64,000 nucleotides of DNA from NCBI RefSeq assembly GCF_040448675.1, contig NZ_CP159289.1, positions 2,976,001 through 3,040,000 of the forward strand, given 5' to 3'. The position numbers and the translations under genes are program-made. The DNA is from Dyadobacter sp. 676 (GTDB taxonomy: Bacteria > Bacteroidota > Bacteroidia > Cytophagales > Spirosomataceae). The notes under the pieces are model-generated. The model was not told the origin of the DNA, made no database searches, and saw nothing but the letters and a program-made list of their open reading frames with translations. Positions 37,377 through 45,296 of the stretch are shown here, in pieces. Every line of letters starts with the position of its first letter. Position 1 is the stretch's first letter.

Positions 37377-39146
37377 ATGTATCAAGGAATTATCCGGCAT
37401 TTTAAAATACTGCTTTTAACACTGGTATCCTCGGTATACGTACACGCGCAAAGTTCATTCGTTCCGCTAAACGACGATTATTACCATCTTATCGATCGCT
37501 TGGAAATCAAAAGGGGCAAATTTTCCGAGGGCTTTCATTACAATGCCAGGCCATTCGAACGGAAGGCCGTCGTGGCCCTCACCGATTCGATCCTGAAAGA
37601 AGGTACCGTGGACCTCACCGAGCGGGACTGGGAGACGATCGATTATCTGAGGGAAGACAGCTGGGAGTGGACCAACGGCATGATCTCCACCGATTCGGCC
37701 AAATACAACAAACTCGCGCGGCTTGGCTGGTTCAAATCACCTCCGCCGGGCCGCAAACGCAGGTTTTTCCATCATCCCGCGGATCTGTACAGCATTCACA
37801 ACAAAGATTTCGACCTGCATTTCAATTTTACTACCACCAATTTCATCGGAAAGGACAACAGCTACGACACCACTTCGCAGCAAACGCTGTGGTTTACCGG
37901 CCGGGGCGTTGAAATCCGGGGTATGATTAATGAAAAACTTGGGTTCTACACATTTGTTTCCGATAACCAGGGGCGTTTTCCGCGGTATGTAAACGGCTTT
38001 GCGCCCAAATACAGTTTCCCTGGGGAAGGTCTGGCCAAGCAGACGCGCAACCACGGCACCGATTTCCTCTCGGCACGCGGTTATATTACTTTCCGCCCGC
38101 TTAAAGCGGTAAATGTCAAACTCGGGCACGATTACAACACATTCGGCAGCGGTTACCGCTCGCTGATCCTTTCGGACAACAGCAGCCCATACCTGTTCCT
38201 GCGCCTGGATACCCAGCTCGGCCGGTTTCATTATACCAATCTCTGGACCAGCATGATAGATGGCGGCGAGGACGCATTCTCGGAATTTTTAAGAAGAAAG
38301 AAATTCGCGGCTATTCACCATTTGAGTGTCAATCTCACGGATAAAATCAATTTCGGCGTATTTGAAGCGGAAGTTTTCAACCGCGATTCGGTGGGCGGCG
38401 GTTACGACCTGAATTATTTAAATCCCATTATCTTCTACCGCTACGTGGAGTCCTACATCGGTAGCCAGGACAACGCATTGCTCGGCTTCGATTTCCGCTG
38501 GCTCGTAGGCAAAACGGCTTCCATTTACAGCCAGTTTGTATTGGATGAATTTCTGACCAAATACCTTTTCAACGGCAGCGGCTCCTGGACCAACAAATAC
38601 AGTTTCCAGCTCGGCGCCAAATATGTGGATGCCTTTGGCATACCAAACCTGGATTTGCAGGCCGAATATAACGTCGTGCGCCCCTATACCTACTCGCATA
38701 AGGATGGCGGGCGCAACTATATGCATTATGGGCAGGCGCTCGCGCACCCGCTGGGCGCGAATTTCCGGGAATACCTGGGCATTTTGCGTTATAAAGTAAC
38801 CCCGAGACTGTCCATTTACGGCACCGTAATGTCGGCCATGCAGGGTAAAGACCCGTCCGACAAACCTTTGATGAACTATGGAGGCGATATTTCGAAGAGC
38901 TACGAAACCCGCCACGTGAACCGCGAAGGCGAAAGCGAGCTGAATCAGAAGATCGGTCAGGGCATCAAAGCGAGAACATTATTTACAGATTTACGCCTCT
39001 CCTATTCCCTGGCCCACAACCTGTTCCTCGACGGCCGGTACCAGATCAGGAAGGTCAGGTCGCAGGATGTGCATGTGGCCACCAACTCCAATGTTTTTAC
39101 GTTTGCCATACGCTACAACATGGCGTACCGGCAGCAGACTTACTGA
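37377..39146 (+). CDS. Wzi-family capsule assembly outer-membrane protein
   Basis: A 589-residue secreted beta-barrel protein. The signal peptide (KILLLTLVSSVYVHA-Q) follows the ATG at 37377; an upstream TTG is in frame but unlikely. The pattern FVPLNDDYYHLIDRLEIKRG, FHYNARPFERKAV and the barrel segments VNVKLGHDYNTFGSGYRSLILSDNS and HHLSVNLTDKINFGVFEAEVF are those of Wzi-like proteins, which attach capsule or exopolysaccharide to the outer membrane. It is followed by nadC after 17 bases. Role inferred from family only. Confidence 0.83.
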   Translation: MYQGIIRHFKILLLTLVSSVYVHAQSSFVPLNDDYYHLIDRLEIKRGKFSEGFHYNARPFERKAVVALTDSILKEGTVDLTERDWETIDYLREDSWEWTNGMISTDSAKYNKLARLGWFKSPPPGRKRRFFHHPADLYSIHNKDFDLHFNFTTTNFIGKDNSYDTTSQQTLWFTGRGVEIRGMINEKLGFYTFVSDNQGRFPRYVNGFAPKYSFPGEGLAKQTRNHGTDFLSARGYITFRPLKAVNVKLGHDYNTFGSGYRSLILSDNSSPYLFLRLDTQLGRFHYTNLWTSMIDGGEDAFSEFLRRKKFAAIHHLSVNLTDKINFGVFEAEVFNRDSVGGGYDLNYLNPIIFYRYVESYIGSQDNALLGFDFRWLVGKTASIYSQFVLDEFLTKYLFNGSGSWTNKYSFQLGAKYVDAFGIPNLDLQAEYNVVRPYTYSHKDGGRNYMHYGQALAHPLGANFREYLGILRYKVTPRLSIYGTVMSAMQGKDPSDKPLMNYGGDISKSYETRHVNREGESELNQKIGQGIKARTLFTDLRLSYSLAHNLFLDGRYQIRKVRSQDVHVATNSNVFTFAIRYNMAYRQQTY

Positions 39147-39163
39147 TGTAAATTTTAATTAAA

Positions 39164-40027
39164 ATGGAAACTGATCCACACGAGCTCCGGAATCTTATCA
39201 GACTTGCATTGCTGGAAGATATTGGAGACGGAGACCATTCATCCCTGGCCAGCGTACCCGAAAATGCCACCAGACGCGCCAAACTGCTGGTGAAGCAGGA
39301 CGGCGTGCTCGCAGGAGTGGAAGTGGCGCAGATCATCTTCGATGAGACCGCAAAATATTACAACCATCCCCGTCCGAAAATTGATGTGTTACTTTTCGAC
39401 GGTTCCGTCGTATCAACAGGAGACATTGTTTTTACGGTAGAAGGAAATGCGCGACTGATCCTGAAAGCCGAGCGGCTGGTGCTGAACATTATGCAGCGTA
39501 TGAGCGGTATCGCCACCTATGCGAGGCAGATGTCGGATTTGATCAAAGAATTGCCCGTAAAACTACTCGATACCCGCAAAACGACACCCAATTTCAGGCT
39601 GTTTGAAAAAATGGCGGTGAAAATCGGCGGGGCCGTGAACCACCGGATGGGCCTTTACGACATGATCATGTTGAAGGATAACCACGTGGATTACGCCGGC
39701 GGCATCGAAGCGGCCATTACGGGGGCCAACAAATACCTGAAAGAAACAGGCAGGAAGCTGAAAATCGAGATCGAAACGCGGAACCTTGCGGAGGTGGATG
39801 AAGTGCTGCGCGTGGGACAGGTGGATATTATCATGCTGGATAATTTCAATCTGGACGACCTGCGCGAAGCGGTGAAAAGGATCGGCGGGCGGTACGAAAC
39901 CGAGGCTTCGGGCAACATTACCGAAAAAACATTGCGCGCAGTGGCCGAAACCGGCGTGGATGGCATATCCAGCGGTGCGCTCACGCACCAGGCGCGAAGT
40001 CTGGATTTAAGCTTGAAAGCCTTCTAA
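39164..40027 (+). CDS. nadC: Nicotinate-nucleotide pyrophosphorylase (carboxylating)
   Basis: A 287-residue quinolinate phosphoribosyltransferase, which converts quinolinate and PRPP to nicotinate mononucleotide in NAD synthesis. Characteristic segments are LRLALLEDIGDGDHSS-type near the start, LNIMQRMSGIATYARQM, LDTRKTTPNFRLFEK, NHRMGLYDMIMLKDNH and EIETRNLAEVDEVL. The preceding wzi gene is only 17 bases away, so cotranscription is likely although the functions are unrelated. nadK lies 13 kb upstream in the window. Confidence 0.96.
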   Translation: METDPHELRNLIRLALLEDIGDGDHSSLASVPENATRRAKLLVKQDGVLAGVEVAQIIFDETAKYYNHPRPKIDVLLFDGSVVSTGDIVFTVEGNARLILKAERLVLNIMQRMSGIATYARQMSDLIKELPVKLLDTRKTTPNFRLFEKMAVKIGGAVNHRMGLYDMIMLKDNHVDYAGGIEAAITGANKYLKETGRKLKIEIETRNLAEVDEVLRVGQVDIIMLDNFNLDDLREAVKRIGGRYETEASGNITEKTLRAVAETGVDGISSGALTHQARSLDLSLKAF

Positions 40028-40040
40028 CCTTTTCATTCAT

Positions 40041-40087
40041 ATCAAAAGCGTATGCCGAGATCGATGAAAACCACATACGCTTTTGAT
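40041..40087 (+). promoter_or_regulatory. 14-bp hairpin enclosing the HhH gene start
   Basis: ATCAAAAGCGTATG (40041-40054) pairs perfectly with CATACGCTTTTGAT (40074-40087). The ATG at 40052 lies in the left arm and the ATG at 40064 in the loop. The A-rich/T-rich arms resemble a terminator for nadC, whose stop is 13 bases upstream, so termination and start selection may compete. Confidence 0.6.
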
Positions 40088-42163
40088 CTTCAAGGGAAAT
40101 ATGCAGCGTATTTCCTGTGGGTAACTATATTGCTTTTCTTTCAGGCAGCGCCTTCCATTGCACAAGAACCGCCACGCGGAGAAATCGACATTAACCGCTT
40201 CATCGCCGAGCTCTTTCCGATCCCGCCCGACGATTCGGAAGAACTTTACGAATCGCTTTTACAGCTTTACACCAACCCGCTCGACCTCAATACGGCTACG
40301 CCCGACGATCTTGCGGCTACATTTATTTTAAGCGAGGAGCAACTCCGTTCATTTTTCGACTATCGCGTCAAAGCCGGTGCATTGCTTTCATTGTATGAAT
40401 TGCAAGCCATTCCAGGTTTCGATATTTACACTATTCGGCGGTTGTTACCCTTTGTGACAATCAGCACCAGGGCGGTTTCCGTTCAGGAAGCGTTGAGAAA
40501 TCCGGGCCAGCATTTCCTGATGTACCGTTCGGCGAAGTTGTTGGAACGGCAGAAAGGTTTCACACCGCAGGATTCCAACTCCGGCGCAGGTACCCGATAC
40601 CAGGGGCCGCCGTTCAATGGCTATCTCCGCTATCGGAATGCGAGGAGCGGCGCATACAGTTTCGGGATCACATTGGAAAAGGATTCGGGAGAAAAAATAT
40701 GGTGCTGGAATGCGCACAGGCAGATTTGGGGTATCGATTTTACTTCGTTTCACGTCCAGCTCGCCAACCGCGGCAAACTTAAAAACCTGATAATCGGCGA
40801 CTTTCAAATGCAAGCCGGGCAGGGAATGCTCTTTGGCGCGGGCCTCTCGCTAGGCAAGGGCTCGGAAGTGATCCGCACCGTTTACAGAAGCACAACCGGC
40901 GCCAAACCTTATACTTCGGCCACCGAAGCCAACTTTTTCAGGGGCGTTACGGCCACATGGAGCATTACGAAGCAAACCGATCTGGCCATTTTAGCTTCCC
41001 GAACCAAACGCGACGCGACCCAGGAGGCGGACAGTACTCATTCGGGCATCACCACTTCACTTCCCGTTACCGGCTACCATCGCACGCCCTCGGAAATCGA
41101 AAAGCACAACTTGCTTCGCGAGCAGAACATCGGTTTCCATTTGCTGCACAGGCCCGGCTCCCAAAAAGGCCAGGTTGGGCTCACGGCGCTTTTTACCGAT
41201 TACAATTCATTTATCCGGAAACGTGACCTGCCCTACAACCGCTACGAATTTTCGGGCAAACAAAACCTCGTCGCTGGCCTGCACGGCGATTATCGATGGC
41301 AGAATGTACACTTCTTTACCGAAGCGGCTATATCGCGAAGCGGCGGCATCGGTGCGATCGGCGGTGCCATCGCGGGCATCGGCAGGAAGCTCGACGTTTC
41401 GGGTATGGCCCGGCATTATGCACGCAATTTTCACACATTCTACGGCAATGCCGCCAGCGAGGCCACCCGGCCGATCAACGAGCGCGGTGCTTATGCCGGC
41501 GTCCGCTGGTCGCCGTCGCGAAAATGGCAATGGAGCGGCTATTTCGATTATTTCCGGTTTCCCTGGCTGAAATACCAGGTCGATAAACCGTCGGGCGGCT
41601 TCGACTATTTCCTGCATTTGCTCTGGAAACCATCGAAGCGGTTGAATGGATACCTCCTGTTTCACGAAAAACATAAACAGATTAATGATCCGGATGCGGG
41701 CGCTGGTGATCCATTGCTAAGATCTGTCAAACGGACGGCGATGCTTAACTGTGACTACGAAGTTCCGCTCAAATGCGCATTCCGGACGCGGTTGCAATAT
41801 GGCAGGTTGAAGGACGGGCATGCAAGAGGTTCTAACGGTTTCACGGTTGTGCAGGACCTCACCTGGCATTTTTCAAAAATTGAAATCAGTGGCCGCGTCG
41901 CGTTCTTCAAAACCGACGATTACGATAGCCGGCAATATGTGTATGAGAAAGATATGCTCTACACATTCTCGGTTCCGGCCTATTACAATACCGGCACCCG
42001 GCATTATCTGATGGCGCGATACATGGTTTCGGAGGGGCTCAAAATATGGCTCAGGTGGTCGCAAACGCGGTATTCGGACATCGACAAGATCAGCTCGGGC
42101 CTCGGCGAAATCGACGGTAACAAACGAAGCGAAGCGAAAGTACAGGTGATGTATCAGTTTTGA
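40052..42163 (+). CDS. Secreted helix-hairpin-helix protein with beta-barrel C-terminus
   Basis: A 703-residue exported protein. Residues about 17-38 are a signal peptide (WVTILLFFQAAPSIA-Q). Residues about 75-135 contain two HhH-like repeats of the ComEA type (LDLNTATPDDLAATFILSEE; LSLYELQAIPGFDIYTIRRLLPF). The remainder is rich in alternating beta strands, with a final aromatic strand (KVQVMYQF), as in outer-membrane barrels. In Bacteroidota such proteins are usually called helix-hairpin-helix domain proteins; a DNA-binding or structural role at the outer membrane is possible, but function is not known. The start may be 40052 or 40064 (MKTTYAF); both lie within a hairpin. Confidence 0.78.
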   Translation: MPRSMKTTYAFDLQGKYAAYFLWVTILLFFQAAPSIAQEPPRGEIDINRFIAELFPIPPDDSEELYESLLQLYTNPLDLNTATPDDLAATFILSEEQLRSFFDYRVKAGALLSLYELQAIPGFDIYTIRRLLPFVTISTRAVSVQEALRNPGQHFLMYRSAKLLERQKGFTPQDSNSGAGTRYQGPPFNGYLRYRNARSGAYSFGITLEKDSGEKIWCWNAHRQIWGIDFTSFHVQLANRGKLKNLIIGDFQMQAGQGMLFGAGLSLGKGSEVIRTVYRSTTGAKPYTSATEANFFRGVTATWSITKQTDLAILASRTKRDATQEADSTHSGITTSLPVTGYHRTPSEIEKHNLLREQNIGFHLLHRPGSQKGQVGLTALFTDYNSFIRKRDLPYNRYEFSGKQNLVAGLHGDYRWQNVHFFTEAAISRSGGIGAIGGAIAGIGRKLDVSGMARHYARNFHTFYGNAASEATRPINERGAYAGVRWSPSRKWQWSGYFDYFRFPWLKYQVDKPSGGFDYFLHLLWKPSKRLNGYLLFHEKHKQINDPDAGAGDPLLRSVKRTAMLNCDYEVPLKCAFRTRLQYGRLKDGHARGSNGFTVVQDLTWHFSKIEISGRVAFFKTDDYDSRQYVYEKDMLYTFSVPAYYNTGTRHYLMARYMVSEGLKIWLRWSQTRYSDIDKISSGLGEIDGNKRSEAKVQVMYQF

Positions 42164-42168
42164 ACCCG

Positions 42169-42176
42169 TATTTTTG
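42169..42176 (+). promoter_or_regulatory. Bacteroidota -7 box for recQ
   Basis: TATTTTTG matches TAnnTTTG, 48 bases before the recQ start and 6 bases after the stop of the preceding gene. The -33 TTTG is not at the expected spacing. Confidence 0.45.
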
Positions 42177-42223
42177 CAGCGCGAAAGGAATTTTTTGAAG
42201 TAAAGAACATTAACCAGTACACC

Positions 42224-44371
42224 ATGTCCACCAGCAAACTTGAAGCATTAAAGAAATATTTCGGATACGATTCCTTTCGCCCCCGGCAATCCGAAATCAT
42301 CGACACGATCATGGCCAACCGCGATTGCCTGGTGCTGATGCCCACCGGCGGCGGAAAATCGGTCTGTTTTCAGATCCCCGCGGTGCTTCGCGAGGGGTTA
42401 ACCGTTGTGATATCGCCACTGATCGCCCTGATGAAAGACCAGGTCGAGGCATTGCGCGGAAACGGTATCACAGCTGCCTTTCTGAACTCGACGCTATCGG
42501 GCGCCGAGCAGGACCGGATCATGTGGCAGGCCAAACTTGGCGAATTGAAACTGCTTTACATTGCACCGGAAAGGCTTTTTGCGGGAAATACTTTCGATAT
42601 GCTGCGTGAATGGAACGTTCGGCTGTTCGCGATCGACGAGTCGCATTGCATTTCTTCATGGGGCCACGATTTCCGGCCGGAATACCGCAGCCTGAATACA
42701 CTCAAACTACGCTTTCCCGACGTCCCGATCGTAGCCCTCACCGCCACCGCCGACCGCGTAACGCGCCGCGATATTTTGAAGCAACTCAATATCGAGCATG
42801 CCGAGGTTTTTATTTCCAGCTTCGACAGACCCAACCTGAGCCTGAATGTGCTGCCCGGGCGAAAGCGCATCGAACAAATCCAGCGCTTCATCAACCGGCA
42901 TGAAGGCCAGCCTGGCATTATTTATTGCCTCAGCCGCAAAGGCACTGAAACCGTAGCCGCCAGCTTGCAGAAAGCGGGGTTCCGCGTAGCGTACTACCAC
43001 GCAGGCATGCCGGCCGACAAGCGCTCGCAAGTGCAGGAAAATTTTTTAAGGGATGACATTCAGGTGATTGTAGCGACCATTGCGTTCGGAATGGGCATCG
43101 ACAAATCCAACGTCCGTTGGGTAATCCACTACAATCTGCCCTCGAATGTGGAGAGCTTTTACCAGGAAATAGGGCGGGCCGGCCGCGACGGTGCCAGTGC
43201 GGATACAGTGCTGTTTTACAGCTACCTGGACATTATTACAAGACAGGATATGATCAACAACTCGGACCAGTCGGCGGAACAGAAGGAGTTGCTGCATGCC
43301 AAATTGAACCGTATGAAACAATATGCGGAAGCCGATATCTGCCGTCGCCGTATTCTTTTGAGCTATTTCAACGAGCCCATCGATCACGATTGCGGCAATT
43401 GCGATGTCTGCCGGAACCCGCGCACGCGCTTCGATGCCACGGTCATCGCCCAAAAAGCACTGTCGGGCATCGCGCGTACGGAGCAGAAGGTAGCAATGGG
43501 CATGCTGATCGACATCCTCCGCGGCAGTCGTAACCGGAGCGTCCTGCAACATGGCTATGAACGCCTGCCCACATTCGGTGTGGGGCACGAACTGCGGAGC
43601 GACGAATGGGCTGAATACCTGGGACAAATGCTGAACTCCGGCGTTATGGACATTGCTTACGACGAGGCACATTCGTTCAAACTGAACCCTGTAAGCTGGC
43701 AAGTCCTGAAAGGCGAAAAACAGATCGAACTTGTCAAATTCATTCCTCTCAGCGAACGGAAAGCCAGGGAAGAAGAGCTTGTACCAAAGGAAAAGCCCAG
43801 GCAGGAAATCATCCGCGACGCACTTTTCGAGCGCCTCCGCCAGCTTCGCAAACAGCTGGCCGACGCGCTGGGCGTGCCGCCATATGTCGTATTCAGCGAC
43901 GCGACGCTTTCGGAAATGGCACAGAAAAAACCGGTGTCGGAGGGGCAAATGAAGGCTGTTTCGGGTGTTGGAGCCGAAAAATTCAGGCGGTATGGCGAAG
44001 CATTTATCAACGAAATCCTCGATTTTGCAAGGGAAAACAATGCCCCCGGCACGCGGGTAATGAAAGGCATGACCTTTGTCGAAACCCTCGATCTCTATAA
44101 AGAAGGCTATTCAGTGAAAGTAATTGCCGAAAAACGAAACCTGAACCCGGTGACGATCATTTCACATCTGGTAAAACTGAAAGAAGACGGGCACGCCATC
44201 AATCTGAAATCGCTTATAGAGCCCGCAGCATACAAAACCATTATCGCCGCCGCGCAGGAAATCCGGACAGGAAAAAATGATCCGCTGAAACCCCTGTTCG
44301 AGCTATTGAATGAACAGTACGATTACGGGCAAATCAGACTGGCCCTGGCGATTTGGGAGAGTGAGAGGTAA
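42224..44371 (+). CDS. recQ: ATP-dependent DNA helicase RecQ
   Basis: A 715-residue 3'-5' helicase for recombination and fork repair. Walker A is MPTGGGKS (39-46), the DEAH-type box is AIDESHCISSWGHDFRPEY (about 136-154), and motif VI is YQEIGRAGRDG. The RecQ zinc site is formed by cysteines near 372, 391, 394 and 397 (CRRRILLSYF, CGNCDVC). An HRDC domain (FERLRQLRKQLADALGVPPYVVFSD) covers about 525-605. Beyond it lies a C-terminal winged-helix-like module (TFVETLDLYKEGYSVKVIAEKRNLNPVTII) similar to the HTH_40 domain. Confidence 0.95.
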   Translation: MSTSKLEALKKYFGYDSFRPRQSEIIDTIMANRDCLVLMPTGGGKSVCFQIPAVLREGLTVVISPLIALMKDQVEALRGNGITAAFLNSTLSGAEQDRIMWQAKLGELKLLYIAPERLFAGNTFDMLREWNVRLFAIDESHCISSWGHDFRPEYRSLNTLKLRFPDVPIVALTATADRVTRRDILKQLNIEHAEVFISSFDRPNLSLNVLPGRKRIEQIQRFINRHEGQPGIIYCLSRKGTETVAASLQKAGFRVAYYHAGMPADKRSQVQENFLRDDIQVIVATIAFGMGIDKSNVRWVIHYNLPSNVESFYQEIGRAGRDGASADTVLFYSYLDIITRQDMINNSDQSAEQKELLHAKLNRMKQYAEADICRRRILLSYFNEPIDHDCGNCDVCRNPRTRFDATVIAQKALSGIARTEQKVAMGMLIDILRGSRNRSVLQHGYERLPTFGVGHELRSDEWAEYLGQMLNSGVMDIAYDEAHSFKLNPVSWQVLKGEKQIELVKFIPLSERKAREEELVPKEKPRQEIIRDALFERLRQLRKQLADALGVPPYVVFSDATLSEMAQKKPVSEGQMKAVSGVGAEKFRRYGEAFINEILDFARENNAPGTRVMKGMTFVETLDLYKEGYSVKVIAEKRNLNPVTIISHLVKLKEDGHAINLKSLIEPAAYKTIIAAAQEIRTGKNDPLKPLFELLNEQYDYGQIRLALAIWESER

Positions 44372-44421
44372 AAGTAGCCGCAGCTCGTTATATTTACTTT
44401 TTTAATTCTTAACCAACAATA

Positions 44422-44805
44422 ATGTCAAGACAAAATATACTCTCAGGCTCTCCATGGGAAGACAAAATGGGGTATTGCCGGGCTGTCCGGATCGGGAATA
44501 TCATCGAGGTCGCCGGAACGGTGGCTATCGTGGACGGAGAAAAGGTGAAGGCGGATGACGCCTATGCGCAGACCAACAACATTATCGAACGCATTGAAAA
44601 AGTGTTGCAGGAAGCCGGCGCAAGCCTCGCCGATGTGGTCCGCACACGCATCTTCACGACCAATATTACCTATTTCGACGAGATCGCGCGCGCACATGGT
44701 GCGTATTTCCGGGACATCAAGCCCACTACCGGGATTTACGAGATCAGCAAACTGGTTTCCGCCGACTACCTGGTAGAGATCGAATTTACCGCAATAATCC
44801 AGTAA
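44422..44805 (+). CDS. RidA/YjgF-family protein
   Basis: A 127-residue member of the YjgF/YER057c/UK114 family, trimeric enamine or imine deaminases and related enzymes. It begins MSRQNILSGSPWEDKMGYCRAV and contains VAGTVAIVDG, RTRIFTTNITYFDEI and the C-terminal VEIEFTAIIQ. The arginine of RTRIF corresponds to the carboxylate-binding residue of active RidA. The GSPWEDKMGYCRAVRIGN start is that of the YjgF subgroup often of unknown substrate, so I do not assign the ridA symbol. It lies 50 bases after recQ and has its own terminator. Confidence 0.85.
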   Translation: MSRQNILSGSPWEDKMGYCRAVRIGNIIEVAGTVAIVDGEKVKADDAYAQTNNIIERIEKVLQEAGASLADVVRTRIFTTNITYFDEIARAHGAYFRDIKPTTGIYEISKLVSADYLVEIEFTAIIQ

Positions 44806-44820
44806 GCTATTGAAAATATC

Positions 44821-44857
44821 AAAAAAAACCTGCGCCCAATACGGACGCAGGTTTTTT
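44821..44857 (+). terminator. Intrinsic terminator after the RidA-family gene
   Basis: AAAAACCTGCG (ending 44833) pairs with CGCAGGTTTTT (from 44845), loop of 11 bases, ending in T7. It is 15 bases after the stop codon. Confidence 0.88.
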
Positions 44858-44956
44858 TATCGCCATTTTGCGCGGTTTCCAACCTTTTGGCGCGGATTTT
44901 GCTCTTTGTGGAGGTGTTGTCTGATTTGGAACCCTAAACAAAAGACATCTCTTGAC

Positions 44957-45256
44957 ATGAAAAATGGAATTACTCTTATAATCGCCTCAGTTTTACTGCT
45001 GCTTTGTGTAATGCAAAAAGAGGCGAGATACGGAACGGCTCAGCATGAAAGTGTAGAAAAAATGTACAATGCTTCACCAGTCGGCACGGCGCAGGGCAAG
45101 AGCTCCGGATCACAATATGCCGACCAGCTATTAACCGACTCTCAATCATTCGAATTCGCATCGGCGGACACTACCTTGAAAGCGGAACCAACCGCCCGGC
45201 TGGCCAATCAACGGTTGTTGCACATTTCGGCCAACAGTAAAATGCTAAATTACTGA
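44957..45256 (+). CDS. Small secreted or membrane-anchored protein, unknown
   Basis: A 99-residue protein beginning MKNGITLIIASVLLLLCVMQ, an N-terminal hydrophobic segment that may be a signal anchor or signal peptide. A longer frame is open from 44810, but it runs across the terminator, so the ATG at 44957 is preferred. The mature part is small, polar and Ser/Ala/Gln-rich, with no motif I recognise. It ends inside a 14-bp hairpin that separates it from the convergent SNF2 gene. Function unknown. Confidence 0.55.
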   Translation: MKNGITLIIASVLLLLCVMQKEARYGTAQHESVEKMYNASPVGTAQGKSSGSQYADQLLTDSQSFEFASADTTLKAEPTARLANQRLLHISANSKMLNY

Positions 45257-45283
45257 ACCAACGAACGGATTCAGTAATTTAGC
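45244..45283. terminator. Bidirectional hairpin between the small gene and SNF2
   Basis: GCTAAATTACTGAA (45244-45257) pairs perfectly with TTCAGTAATTTAGC (45270-45283) around 12 bases. The left arm contains the stop codon of the small gene. The location between convergent genes suggests a terminator, although the T tracts are short. Confidence 0.6.
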
Positions 45284-45296
45284 CGACATCGGTGGT

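Noticed and set aside
44810..44956. N-terminal extension of the small secreted protein
   Set aside because: It would read through the terminator after the RidA-family gene; the ATG at 44957 gives a normal hydrophobic N-terminus.
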